NCBI RefSeq assembly: GCF_047948215.1
Contig: NC_134456.1
Coordinates: forward strand, 196,304,034 to 196,368,033
Length of the DNA stretch: 64,000 nt
Direction: 5' to 3'
Source of the DNA: Lycorma delicatula
Taxonomy: Eukaryota; Arthropoda; Insecta; Hemiptera; Fulgoridae
Shown here one piece after another: positions 35,753 to 47,963 of the stretch; position 1 is the stretch's first letter, and each line of letters starts with the position of its first letter. The notes beneath the pieces were generated by a model that was not told where the DNA came from, did no database searches, and worked only from the letters and a program-made list of their open reading frames with translations. The position numbers and the translations under genes are program-made.

Positions 35753-37299
35753 AAGTAGTAGTAAAACATTATTTTCATCAATAATATTAATTTTTGTGAC
35801 GAGCGTATTTTTCAAACAGTAAAGATTAAATCAGATATTCAGATAATTACTAAGTGTATTAATTTGTTTGAAAATTTCAGAAAATTTGCTATAAAAAAAC
35901 TAAAAATACATTTTTTATCTGAGTTTTGTTAACTGTTTGTTTATTTTAATGGGATAAATTTTGTTAGTCTCTAAAAATTAATTACACGAGTACTGACACT
36001 CAGGAATATATTATATACTTTTTTTTTTAATTTGTATATATTACATTACTATTCTTTATGATTATTTTATGATCAGCTTTTAAGTTTTAATGTATTTTTC
36101 TATATAAACGACAATTATCAACATTAAATAAATTAGTGTTCTGCCTTTTAATTAGTGTATACATTTATTTTAACTTTAAAATACTGTATTAAAAACACAA
36201 ATTCTTATATTGAAATATATTTTTTTACAATTTAAAAACAAAAATTTATTAAGTTATCGAGTTTTCTGCTTTGAAATGTTTTTGTTAAAATAAATTTTAA
36301 TTGTATTTTTAATTAATATCTCAATTACGGAAATTAATTAATTCTAGTCTGCAATATCTGTACAAAATCAAATTTCTGGAAATGTAATTTAAAAAAATAT
36401 TGAAAATTGTTATACTGTTTCATTTGAAAATATGTTTATATAATAAATAAATTCTTGTAAAATTCACAAAACGGTTTATTAGAGCGAGCAAGGGAACAGT
36501 CGGGGAATGAAAAATTCAGTCTGAATAAATAAATATTGTTCCTCTACAGAGTGAAATAATGAGCCAGAGAATAATCTAAATAAATGCTGTCAAATCAATG
36601 ACAACAAAGGAAACAATTAAATAACAAGTATTGACTAAAAAGGATAGAAACAAGATAATATTTAAAAGTAAAAGCAGCCTGTTATTATTTTAATAATAAT
36701 AAATGTTGTTTGTGTTTTTATGGCTTCAATACCAGAGTGATATCTACCTATAACATTCTTACAAAGTATTATTGCCATTAAAACAATGGGATGACATCAG
36801 GTGAATTGGCAAAATTAATTTGTCCCGTATGATAAAAGGAATGTCATTGAAATGTGTTTATTGAACATGATTAGATACAGTAAATTAATAACTACTAACA
36901 TTTCCTAAATTCCTCTGATTATATGTTTTTGATTTTATATATATGTATACATTTTTATTCGTAATTTAAGAGATAAATTAGATGGTTTAAAATATATATT
37001 TATGTATGTATATACATACAGAGAAAGAGAAAGAGAAAGAGAGGAGGGACAGAAATCAAATATTTTGAAAAATCTGGACTACATTAACATTGAATAACTG
37101 TAGCTAGGGGTAATCATTAAATTAGTTGAATGAAAATGTTGTAATAGTTATTAGATATAACATTAGTGGGTATTTCATTATTTTATTATCTTTTAATATG
37201 GATTAGGGATGACACCTGTTTAAATTTTTTATTATACTTATTAGGATAATATTTTGATACATATATACAAACGTTAAGACGTTAATAAACATGTAATAT

Positions 37300-37527
37300 G
37301 ATGACGCACGGGGACTCTGAATACCCTGAGTCCTAAGGCACCCGCCGGGGCCGGGATAATGCTTCAATGCCGGTCCGCCCCGGCCGGGGGCTTTGGTGAG
37401 GGGGTTTAGGTTTAGTCAGCAGGGCGCAGGAACACATACGCACTTTAATTAACACCTTGCGGAACCTGTGGCTAATCCGACACTGCCCCTTAAGGGGCGT
37501 ACATAACTGATATTCCGCATCCTCACC

Positions 37528-37574
<47 letters not shown>
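37300..37574 (+). mobile_element. GC-rich non-LTR retroelement 3' end with A18-(TA)n tail
   Basis: About 225 bases of markedly GC-rich sequence (GGGGCCGGGATAATGC, CCGCCCCGGCCGGGGG) end in CCGCATCCTCACC. A run of 18 A follows at about 37528-37545, then a (TA)n tract to 37574. This fits a strongly 5'-truncated retroelement copy keeping only its 3' UTR and poly(A), with the tail decayed or slipped into TA repeats. Phrases such as TTTAGGTTTAGTC and AATCCGACAC fit R1/jockey-type 3' UTRs in style. No target-site duplication is obvious. Confidence 0.65.
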
Positions 37575-37579
<5 letters not shown>

Positions 37580-38064
37580 TATAATGGAATGTAATGAAAT
37601 ATTTTATCACCAGTATCTAAACAAAATTGAATTTTAAAACTGAACTGTTATTAGTCTATCTGAGACGCTCACTGGTGTATGGATCGCAGAAGATTAAAAG
37701 GACAAAGTGAAGCTAAACACATAGTAAACTTTCCGCTTAGTAATTTTGCCTTTAATTAATTGTAGTAAACGGGTATATAATTAAAACAAAAAAAAAATAA
37801 ATAAAATTTTAAAACTGTTTGACGTTAACAAAATTTAATAATATTGTTTAATATTTCCATTAGATATAATGAGAAATTATCAGATCTTGTTTTAATTTTA
37901 ATATCACATTAAATATATAAATATTATATTAGATTGTTACGTAGACTAAACGGAAAAGTTATGTCAATATAACCATGGATAAAAGGTTTACCAAAACTGA
38001 ATCTGTTATTAATGAAACTTATTTTTTTCTGAATTCTTAATTTTGTAAAATCTTAAAGAAATTC
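37575..38064. other. Non-coding spacer
   Basis: AT-rich, with no feature recognised before homology to the hAT leader begins. Confidence 0.4.
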
Positions 38065-39760
38065 AGGATTGCAGAATGTCAGTTTAGTTTCGAATGTTAA
38101 GCGTGATCCTTATAGATCCTGTATTTAAAATTTTTAAAAGCGTAGTTTCACTGAAAATAATAATAATTGAGGTTCCGGCTTTTTAGTGTGAGGTTAAACG
38201 GTGTAATTAGTTTTTTTTTCAGTTAGATTCTAATGCAAAATGGATAAATTTGTGAAAAAATGAAGTGAGCCATCTACATCCAGTGAATCTGTTGGTAAAA
38301 TACAAGATTGAACAAGGATAGTGTTTAAATTAGGTTTTATCCCACTGGATGAAAAGCTAGAGTTTGTTGTTTGATTTCAAGTCTTCTCCAATAAAGAAAT
38401 GAAGCCATAAAAATTAATTCGGCTCTTGGAAACTAAACATTCGGATCCTAAAAGCAAACCCTTGGAATTTTTCGAAAAACTTACATACTCTGAAAAATCA
38501 ACAAAAGCTTCTATTTGTAAATCAAGCCATTCTGACAAAAGTACACTTGTAGCATCTTATATCGTACCTTTAAGAGTACCTAAGATGTCCAAACCCCATA
38601 AAATCGCAGATAACCTCATATTGGCTACTGAAATTGATGTAATCGGTTTTTTGACAGGCGTGGAAGAAGCAAAAATACCGAAAAAAATTCCGTTTTCTAA
38701 CGACACAGTATCTAAGTGAATCTATAACATGGCTGCCGATGTTTGCGATCAGATGATTCAGCAAGTGTGTTAAAGTGAATTTTTTAGTATTCGATTTGAT
38801 GAATCAATTGATGTGGCAAACATTTCTCAGTTCTTATTTTGTAAGATATGAATGCGGTAGGGACAGATCAATCAAAGAAAATTTGTTGTTTTGTAAATCA
38901 GCATCTGGTCATGCAACAAGACAATATATTTTTAATGTGTATTTTTATAAAGCTATTTTTTGCTGAATAATGAGTATATGTTGTTGTCGACTTATTCGGC
39001 TGATGTATTTTCATATTTAAACGACGTAAATTTAAAATGACGTGATAAACATATTTTATTAATGACAGACAAAGTTTATGCTTTCATTAAGAATCTTGAT
39101 ATCTGAATTATTCACCTTAAAAAAAAAATCTTGGTAAGTTCCCACTCAGTTCGGATTATATTGAAAAAATTTGGATGAAGAGTACACTATTATTCACTAC
39201 AGTTTGGATACTATAAAGGTGCATCTGCGAGAGCTAAAAATTCAGTTGGCGGAGTACTTTCCGAAAGATAAAAATGATTTCTCAAACAGGTGGGTACTGA
39301 ATCCATTTATTGAAAATGTTGTTGTAGTTGCTAAGTTACCAGTTGAGATAAACGACCAGCTCATCGAAATGTTTGCCGACAAAACTTTACATTTATAATT
39401 CACATCTGAAAATTTAGATACGTATTGGCTTGCTCGTTGAAGTAAACACGGAAATTCATTCACAAAAGCATTAACATTATTAACTCCTTTCGCCACTCCT
39501 ACTTCTGTGAAAAGGGTTTTTCGTCTATGATTGCGGTAAAAATTAAATATAGGAATAGTTTTTTATCACTTGAAAACAATTTGCTTTTGTGTGTTTCTAT
39601 CATAGATCTACATATAGAGAAACTTTTAAATGAAAAACAAACACAACCATCTCATTAACTTATTATTTTTACGTATGCACTTATAATAAACGACACCCCC
39701 CACGGGGGTCGCGGTGATATATTGTTTGCGAAACGCTGCTGTGGAGCTATGCTGCAAAAA
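38065..39760 (+). pseudogene. hAT transposon with ZBED-type transposase, copy B
   Basis: The leader from about 38075 matches copy A in inverse orientation. The decayed ORF starts at ATG 38240 (MDKFVKK, then a stop). Then come a broken BED-finger region, METKHSDPKSKPLEFFEKL (38426, the ZBED/SCAND3 signature), ASYIVPLRVPKMSKPHKIAD, KIPFSNDTVSK, MAADVCDQMIQQV, IKENLLFCKSASGHATR, and NRWVLNPF with AKLPVEINDQLIEMFADKTL. Last are a PFATP dimerisation remnant and KQTQPSH with a stop at 39656. Past the ORF, CACGGGGGTCGCGG and TTTGCGAAACGCTGCTG resemble the usual right end of these hATs (GGGGGTCGCG...GGAACCGCTG). At least six frame breaks; the catalytic middle region is largely missing. Confidence 0.85.
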
Positions 39761-39764
39761 GGAA

Positions 39765-40070
39765 ATCATATGTGGTAATCAGTCAAAAAAAGGGCTATGT
39801 GTTTTATCGCATTTCTCGACGTTTCACGACCCAGGGACTCCAAAAAACAAAAACGTGGAGGGCAATTCTTAAGTACATAAACATGTACGTGAATGTACGC
39901 GTATTTGAGGCTAAATAACCTTTGACCGATTTTCATGAAATTTGGCCAAAGGCTTGTGTATATGGGACAATCTGTGTGTAAAAGTCTGGGGTCAATATAT
40001 CTAGGAGGTGGTGGTAGATAGTTTCTTTAGGATCAATTTTCTCAACGTTTTTCAAACATCCCCCTCTATA
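39765..40070. repeat. Dispersed repeat related to 51590-51900
   Basis: The two stretches share wording in the same order: a 'CTCCAAAAAACAAAAACGTGG' versus 'ATCCAAAAAACCAAAAAAATGG' block, GGCAATT, then 'ACCGATTTTCATGAAATTTGG' versus 'ACGATTTTGACCAAATTTGG' and TATGGG(A/G)CA. No coding capacity. The class is unknown to me, and the pattern recalls the repeat at 11.6-11.8 kb. Confidence 0.55.
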
Positions 40071-43000
40071 TTAATCTCAGTAGATACCTACTGAACTTAT
40101 CTTACCATTTAAAAAAAAAATTGCCCCATCTACGAAAGTAGATCTTAAATTTCCTTAACAATGTATTACTTTCTAAGCTATTAATTAAAATATTTACAGG
40201 TAGTAATTGGAGTAATATTTAATTAACACTACACATTTCTTTCAAAACGTTTCTTCGTTATTATCATTTCTATTTTTATTTTATAAACTTTTGGAATATT
40301 GAGAATATTTGAAATATTTATGTTAATTTTTAAAAATTTTATATTCGAACAATACTTAACTTGTATATCCTATACTTTAGAAATCAATTTTGTGCACACA
40401 AATAACAAATTCTATCTTCATGTGAATAACCAGATAATGTGTTAAATTTTGACTTTGTCATCTCTTGTTCAGTTAATGATGATGATAAATTAGCAGTTAG
40501 TAAATTCAGATAATTGCAGGATAGAAAACTTTTAAAAGTAGGAGCATAAACTAGTCTTATATTATGAATAAATCTCATGCATTAACAAAAAAAATTACTT
40601 TTCAAGAAATTCTCAATATAATTTCGAAATATAAATTTAGTATACCTGTAGAAAATGAATAGTTACAAATAAAATGATCAATTATGACTCCATGATTTCA
40701 GATGGATCTGAAATCCATTTGAAATCATGAATTTCAAATGAAAGTTCATGATTTCAAATAGAAATCCATCATTTCATTTATAAATGCGCATATATTTATT
40801 ACAAACTTGTATTTAGCAGTATTACTCAATTTATATATAGCAGCATTAGTTAGCTATTGAGAATTTCAGCATTCAAATGAGATTTGAATTTCAGTATTCA
40901 TATGGAATTTCAACATGGGTGGGGAGAATTTGACATCAGCGGAAGGTTGAGTTGATCAAAGCACCAGACTGAGAGTAATTAAACTAAAATAAAGTATCGA
41001 TTATAATTAATCCTTCATATTTTCAACTTATGGGACCATACAGCTTATTTATCTATTAACAGTAACATTTTACAAAACTTTATTCATAAATTATAAATAA
41101 TTTATCATTTATAGATTTATAATAGCTATATATGTTAATTAATATAAGAATTTCACAATAATTCAACACGTAATTAATTATACAGGTCGAATTGAGCTGG
41201 CATTAATTATCTGATTTTCCAGATGGAATCGTTTAACATTTCAATATAAATCAACCTGTATTTTACTTTGTTGAATAAAATAAATTATAAATTCGTGCCA
41301 GATATATACAATTATTTAACAGTGATTTCATAAATTATGATTCATTATAAATTTTTAATATTACCTAATAAAATAGTGAATAGATATTAAAAATAATAAT
41401 AATAATAAACAGTCACCACAATAATTCTACAAGATTTATAGGATTGCCAAATACAACTTTAGATTGTGAGATAAATTAATCACAAATTAAAAGAAACAAA
41501 ATCATTAAAAATATATACAGACCACTCAGTCACAATCGAATGATGTTTATGCATGGTTTTCAAACTATTATATATCAATTAGTGCCATTAATTCACAGGT
41601 ATTCACGTGCTGTAAAGTGGCAATTTATTTGAATAAAGTTAAACGAATGAAACATTTTTAAAAAAAAATGTATAAATACTATCTCTGAAGAGCATTTATA
41701 CATTTATTTCTGTAGAAAACACCTTTTTTATGTCCCGATTGATGTATATAGTTATTGGTTGAATTTTATTTCTATTTTTCAGTAAAGTTTTATTCATTTA
41801 GACTTTTTTCCCAGTTTTTAAGCTGAAATCAATTTTGAAAGCTACTATAATTATATTATTGTTCCCTGTTTACACCAATATCACTATGTCAATATCACCA
41901 ATATCATGTGAATCACTAACCCCTGAGGCAGACAGATACTTACTACTTCAATATCCATACACACAAGCATATACACGCACAAAAGTATACACATCTATTT
42001 GTATATGCTTATATATAAACACGTATGTAGAGATTAAGCAAGTTAGCGCGAATGTGTGAATTCATAAAAGACAGGGAAGTGTGTGTGTGTGTGTATAAAA
42101 GAGAGAGAGAGAGACAGACAGACAGGCAGATAGACAGACAGATAGGCAGAGAGATAAGTTTTATTTAGAGCTATCAAACAGTTTATAACGTAACATATAA
42201 ATGTTACTTTTTGTTACTTAGATAACTTAAACGAGACAACACTAGCTCCTGTGCACTTTGGGTACATTTTCTTATAAATCCTAACATCAAATGAATACAA
42301 TAAAACGTTTAGATCATTTTACTAAAAATACTTGTACTTAGAACCAAGAAACTCACACGAAAGTAAAATGAACATTGATATTCTACTAAAAACACAAGTG
42401 GAAGTTTTCAAACAAAAAATAGAACTTTTAAAGTAAAGACCTTTATCAAACGAAAATTTTATTTTCGTAGGGGTAAATTTTATCGATAAATTGACTTCTT
42501 AACAAAATAAATAGATTTAATATTAGAACGGTATGTCATACCTTACGATAATAAAAATTTACGGAGATATAATCGTCAACAAAATATAAGCTTGTCTTCC
42601 ATTCTGTGGGTGGGTAATGTTGAGATCCAAATAGAAATAATTATTGGAAGTGTAATTTTTATTATTTTATAGTCTTTTATAATCTTTATTATTGCTAGTA
42701 TAATTTTTTATTTTTTGTTCCATAAACACTTTTAAATAGTTACAAAATAGTTTCATTTTCAGTTTGTGGACAGGTTGATGAAAATTTGGGTAAATATTTA
42801 CATTTTTGTAAATATATTAGTTCCTAAACAGACGAATTTTTGGTAAAGATTTTTTTTTGTTAAGCTGACTGACATCATACATTTAATATAACCTTCACAC
42901 AATAACCTTAACATTTCTTTCCGTCTGCTCAGTTTGTTCTTGTTATAAAACAATCATCTGTCCAACCCATCTATATTGTGTCATAATATTTGCACTCATT

Positions 43001-43142
43001 ATAGGATCTTCCATGCTATCATTCTTTGGATCCATCAAATTATATATATAAACGATTGAGGGTCAAGGACTACCACACACAATCTATATTCTTTAACAAT
43101 TAAATATCCTGCCAATTTCTAATAACGATTCTAACACGCACA
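40071..43142. other. AT-rich stretch with a hairpin cluster and GA/GACA repeats
   Basis: No gene is supported. 40688-40780 is a cluster of overlapping inverted repeats built from ATTTCAAAT/GAAATC units, for example GATTTCAGAT with ATCTGAAATC two bases apart. 42081-42160 is a GT, then GA, then GACA/GATA simple repeat. The open frame at 41835-42059 has no domain. Confidence 0.5.
42081..42160. repeat. Compound GT/GA/GACA microsatellite
   Basis: A GT run, then GAGAGAGAGA, then interrupted GACA and GATA units. Confidence 0.85.
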
Positions 43143-43318
43143 TGATCGGCGATCTCCATGGCTAAGTGTTAACGTCTCGGCCTTTTCTCCGTAGATCTCA
43201 GGTTTGAATACCGGTTAGGCATGCCATTTTTCAAACGCTACAAAATTTATTTATCATTTACCTGGAAACTGTAAGTGGGTGTAAGCCTGATGTTACTATG
43301 TAAATAAATAAATAAAAG
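43143..43318 (+). repeat. SINE-B copy
   Basis: It opens ATGATCGGCGATCTCCATGG and has the tRNA-like segment GTTAACGTCTCGGCC, followed by a B-box-like GGTTTGAATACCGGT. Next comes the body phrase ACGCTACAAAATTTAT shared with copies at 49372 and 57205. It ends in AAATAAATAAATAAAAG. The tRNA-like head and A-rich tail identify a pol III-type SINE. Confidence 0.75.
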
Positions 43319-45650
43319 ATTGCATTCAGTTTTCACTAATCAATGTGTTTTTCCTTTTGTTCATGTTTGAAATCAGTACAGTTCAAAGCTATGCATCTGA
43401 TTTCGTAGATCATAGGTATAACTCGTTAATTAATAATCTTTTTTATTTCTTTTCAGATTTAATATTCATAAACATAACTCATTCAGATTTAACCCCTATT
43501 TTTCTTCCTTTCTTAATTTCTTTTTAAATTCATCTTTCTTCTTAATATACAAATTTTGTTACGTTATAAATTTATCTCTTCTATCTCAGTGAATATAAGT
43601 TATGTTTAAAAGTATTTGTTACTCAACGAAGCAATATTAAAAATAATTTTGAAATAATATGTATTTTAAATTTGATATTTTTAAGTTTTTTATTAAAATT
43701 TTGTTCCCGGATAATTACAACAAATATTGCATGCATTATTATAAAACAAGGAGTTGAATGCTTTGATATCTTTTGTTGTTTAAAGAGAAAATTTTATTTA
43801 ATCTGAACAGTAGTGCAGTGTAACGTACATTAAAACCTCAACTTTCAGGTAAAGCGTAGCTGTTATAAATTTCGCTATGTGAATTTAACTGTATATCAAT
43901 TAAAATTTATACGATGTGAATTATTATTATTACCGTATTTTACTTTGATTAATTTACATCTACTTTGATTAATTCGTGTAATAAATGTATTTTGCGATAA
44001 AATTAATATTTAAACATGTAGAAATATATATTAAAAAATTTAAAGATTGTTTTACTAAAGAAAAATTACTTTTTACTGTAACCAAATTAATAGAGCTGTA
44101 TGTTTAAATGTGGAAAAATTCAAATTTAAGAAATAGGTCAAACATTAAAATTCCAGTTAAGAATTTAGTATTTTTACATTTGTTAATAAAAAAAAAAACG
44201 TTTTATAGAACGACTTAATAATCTTTATTAAATTTTTCTTGAACCTCTGTCAGTTAGTAGTTATTTATGAACGTTTTATTCACCACTATTGCTTTTTTTG
44301 ATATGGTATTATTTCAAAACAATGATATGCAAAATGAACGGGATTCAAACGCGGAATCTAATGAATTTTGATCTTTTAGCACAGCCATGTTTGCAAATGA
44401 CATAAACATTTCTATAAATCCTGGAAGAAGGCGAAGGAAATTTTTAAATTAGCCATGATTTTATAGAAAATAATTCATTTCGTAAGGTTTTTTAAATTTT
44501 CGTTCAAGTATCTTAAATGTAAAAAAAAATGAAAGAAATCTACTCTAAATTATTACGCATTAATATAAACTACTGCTGAATACAAACCAGCTCATTTACT
44601 GATATACACTGCACTCTAATGTTAATTGTAAAAAAAAAATAAAAGGAAACTTTATAAAAGTGTCAACAGTCAACAAAGGTTTTAATGCGCTTTTCTAGAA
44701 AGTAAGTTTTGTAATTAATTAAAACTGAAACTGTATTGCTGCAAGTGTTTAAATAATTTTACATTTCAGATAACTAAATAAGCTCTTCCTATGTATGCCT
44801 TTGCATATTAATAAAATATTTGTAGAATAATATTCCCAAAAGTAAGCTGATTAAAATATTATCCTTGCTTTAACATTTTAAAAATAAAACACTGTTAAAA
44901 GAATTTTCAATACAATTTTCTGGTTCTATTTTGTAATCTTAATTTCAACCGGAAATTAATATTATTTCATTAAAATAAAGTTTTATCGATGGAGAAATCT
45001 ATTGATAAATCTTTATCTTCTTTAATATGCTTAATTCGGTTACTTCCTTTTGCAATCTTAAAAAAAAAATTATCTTCATGAAAAATTATTATGTTATTTT
45101 TTTACCGCATTTATTGTAGTATTTTTCTTTAGCAAACAATGATGAACGATGAAATAATTCATAATCCTGTCTCTATTTATGAATTTGATTGGTGATGGTA
45201 CGTAGATTTTAATTACTATTGATGAAAGTAGAATAAAGGAGAAGAAGTCATTTTTTTCATACTACCTTTACAAAATCTAATAGAATCTGTAATTTAACAA
45301 TTTATGATAACATTTTTTAGATGAATATAATCTAAACGAAAGAACTATGAATTGTTAAAATAATTAACCCAATACAGATAAATATAAATAGAATGATTGT
45401 CAGTCGTTTTTCTAAGTTTTTCAGTTATCGTTTTTCATCGCAGTCATTTTTCATCATCATTCCAAAATTTTAAGCTTATAACAAATCAAAAGACCTAAAG
45501 ACTAAATCAGAAAAAATGAGATAAAGGGCATGGTTGATATTTTAAAAATTTAATAGAATATTTAACAAATTATCAACTTTACTAAAAAAAATAGCTCTAA
45601 TCTTTCATGTTAGTCTTCATTGACCAACTGCGTAGTATAGACGTTTTTCT
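43319..45650. other. AT-rich non-coding stretch
   Basis: No gene, RNA or repeat is recognised. The small open frame at 43345-43527 has no motif. Confidence 0.45.
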
Positions 45651-45908
45651 ACTTTTTTTTTGTCTTCAGTCATTTGACTGGTTTGATGCAGCTCTTCAAG
45701 ATTCCCTATCTAGTGCTATCATTTCAGTATACCCTCCACATCCTACATCCTTAACAATTTGTTTTACATATTCCAAACGTGGCCTGCCTACACAATTTTT
45801 TCCTTCTACCTGTCCTTCCAATATTAAAGCGACTATTCCAGGATGCCTTAGTATGTGGCCTATAAGTCTGTCTCTTCTTTTAACTATATTTTTCCAAATT
45901 CTTCTCCC
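45651..45908 (-). mobile_element. Non-LTR retrotransposon 3' end (C-terminal coding tip)
   Basis: The minus-strand frame reads RRIWKNIVKRRDRLIGHILR, then LILEGQVEGKN and GRPRLEYVKQIVKDVG. It ends with DRES, a stop in place of the usual Trp, RAASNQSND, and the true stop at 45666-45668. This C-terminal signature ('GHxLRH...EGxxEG...GRPR...DRxxWRAASNQSxD') is very common at the end of insect non-LTR ORF2-like proteins, often annotated as craniofacial-development-protein-2-like; the exact clade is uncertain to me. The element is 5'-truncated, with about 80 codons left. The A tail is the T run at 45653-45660 on the + strand. The plus-strand open frame is a shadow. Confidence 0.85.
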
Positions 45909-46020
45909 TAAACTAAAAACTAAAAACTAAAAACTAAAAACTAAAAACTAAAAACTAAAAACTAAAAACTAAAAACTAAAAACTAAAAACTAAAAACTAA
46001 AAACTAAAAACTAAAAACTA
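45909..46020. repeat. 7-bp tandem array (ACTAAAA)n
   Basis: About 15-16 nearly perfect copies of ACTAAAA begin exactly at the 5' (right-hand) edge of the truncated non-LTR fragment and end at CTAGGGTAACCC. The opposite strand reads TTTTAGT repeats. Confidence 0.95.
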
Positions 46021-47802
46021 GGGTAACCCTTTATTTATTACTTACATTCAACAATTCATTCAATTCCTAAAAATGATCAAAACATGACTTTTTGCAACTT
46101 CCTCCGCCATTCTTTTCCAAAATTTCCTTTCTAAAACATTTTTATACATTTAAATGGATTTTTATTGAATTATTAAAAAAATATTTTTTGCTCTTCCTGC
46201 GAATTTACACACGAAAAATTTAAGGAGCAGTTCTCCTGCTCAAATGTTTAACATATGTTTAACATATCAATAAGAGAAGCTATTTAAGCAAGATCACTTA
46301 TGAAACTTTTCTATCGTTAAAAATTAATCCTACTTAAAAGAAACAGCTGTTTAATTATTCATTTGGAGAGAAATTAATGTGAAAAAAATCAAGTCAGAAG
46401 AAAATAAATCATGTTAACGAAAAATCCTGATAAAAAATATCGATATGCTATAAAAATGTTGTCCAACTATTTTTTCAAGAGTAAATGAAACTATTTTTAT
46501 TATAAAAAAGCGTAAGAAAGAGTCCTATGAGATTTCTTGTGAAACGATTCTCTGGCTCAATGTTGCCTATAACTCGTAAGTGTCTAAATATATTTATATT
46601 CTATTTTCATGAAAATGCAACATTTTTAATGTACTGAAATCCATAGTCATTCATAATTATTTAATTTAATTTTAGTTGGGGTCTATATAACATCTTTTAC
46701 AAAGATATATAGAACAGCTGAACATTTTCCCATTGAGATTTTATATGTCTATCCAAATTTTCTAATGTTTAAAGACACAAACATACAAATGTATTGAACT
46801 TACTACCGATACATATTCCTGTTTGCGTAGGTAGATATATAAACACCCAATATTCCAGAGTCAATTTCTGGCGCCTGATTTGCTGGCTTTGTTGTTTCTT
46901 TATTCTTGTCTATAACAAAAATTTAAAAAATTCTTCAGAAAAGAGTTATAAACTCTTAAATATTAGGAGGTTAACCGGAAATATTTTGTTTTACAAGAAG
47001 TTTGGGTTCGATTATTTGAGAAAGGTTCGAAAAACAAATGAAAATTTTTAGATTTCATTGTTGCCAACTTACCTCGTCAGTAAAACCTTTTCCTTAAAAT
47101 TAATTTTCACTAACATTGCTTAACTAAAAATTCTCTTGAAAAAAAACTAAAATCACTCTAATAATAAAGAAATTATAAAAAATCATGATGTTTTCTTAAT
47201 AATAAAAAAAAAATGACTATGCATATTTTTGGTTTCTTGATTGATTGGCAATATCAACTTTTAATTCCATTTTACAATAAATATAAAATTAAAATATTTT
47301 CATATATAATATTCTATGATTTCATTTCCAATTTTGTTTTGTCCTTTAATTGATATATATTTTTTAAATAAATGTTTAGGATGAATAGTTGATTAAAAAA
47401 TCCTTTTTTTTCTCTAAAATTTTAAACGAAAACAAAATATTCCACTGGAAAATAAGCTTTGAACAATTAATTATTAATGGAAGCAATTAAAATTGCTGGA
47501 AGTAATTGCTAATGACTTTGCTATCGAACGTTTCATGAAAAATTCCGTTTTATACTCGTGTAAGCATTTTTTTTAATCAGTCAGTAGCTTCTACAATAGA
47601 AAAAAGAGGGCTGAATAAAAATAAAACTTAGTTTGGAGGGGCAAAATATTCTAAGTGAAGTTTCTTTGTAAAAATTTTTAATTTCTTTATTTTAAAAGTT
47701 AATGAAATGTGTAAAAATAAAATTATTTCTTAATGAACAAGACATTTTCTTTTGTGCAAATAAAGTTATTTTTATAATAATATAATATGCTATATTTTTC
47801 AG
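46021..47802. other. AT-rich sequence, probable receptor intron
   Basis: No feature is supported. The open frame 46794-47051 lacks motifs. It lies directly upstream of a 3' splice site (ATTTTTCAG at 47794-47802), so it should be intron of the receptor gene. Confidence 0.5.
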
Positions 47803-47963
47803 GTGGTAAAAATGCTGGCGTTGGTGGTTGCAGTTTTTGCAGTGTTATGGCTTCCATACCGGGGTCTTCTCGTGTACAATTCTTTAGCAAGCCTTTATTC
47901 ACGGGACAGATTCATGAACCTTTGGTATTTAATGTTTGCAAAGACTTGTGTATTTATTAACAG
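47803..47963 (+). CDS. TRH/EFLamide-receptor-like GPCR, exon coding TM6 to TM7
   Basis: A 161-base internal exon follows a good acceptor (ATATTTTTCAG) and ends at AG|GTAATA. It opens in phase 0 with VVKMLALVVAVFAVLWLPYR, which is TM6 with the LWxPYR form typical of thyrotropin-releasing-hormone receptors. It continues GLLVYNSLASLYSRDRFMNL (extracellular loop 3) and WYLMFAKTCVFIN, the first half of TM7. The last two bases (AG) complete a Ser codon with T of the exon at 62392, giving FINS-AINPILY. TRH-receptor-type GPCRs are Gq-coupled plasma-membrane receptors. In protostomes the relative binds EFLamide-type peptides (known of the family, inferred here). TM1-TM5 exons were not found, and a closely related peptide receptor cannot be fully excluded. 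Confidence 0.87.

Larger units (their letters stand above)
34861..37299. other. AT-rich stretch with a SINE scrap and microsatellites
   Basis: No gene is supported. It contains a (TA)n array at 35229-35275, a minus-strand SINE-B scrap at 35698-35752 and a short GA-rich run at 37020-37043 (GAAAGA-type). The open frame at 35195-35404 is the TA array read as Tyr-Ile. Confidence 0.5.

Noticed and set aside
42081..42160. CRISPR-like or regulatory repeat
   Set aside because: Simple GT/GA/GACA microsatellite without unique spacers.
45909..46020. Telomere-like repeat
   Set aside because: The unit TTTTAGT is not a known insect telomere motif (TTAGG), and it is a single short internal array.
47803..47963. 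Ecdysis-triggering-hormone receptor as the identity of the GPCR
   Set aside because: The LWLPYR form of TM6 and the following GLLVYNS fit TRH-receptor sequences better from memory; phylogeny would decide.
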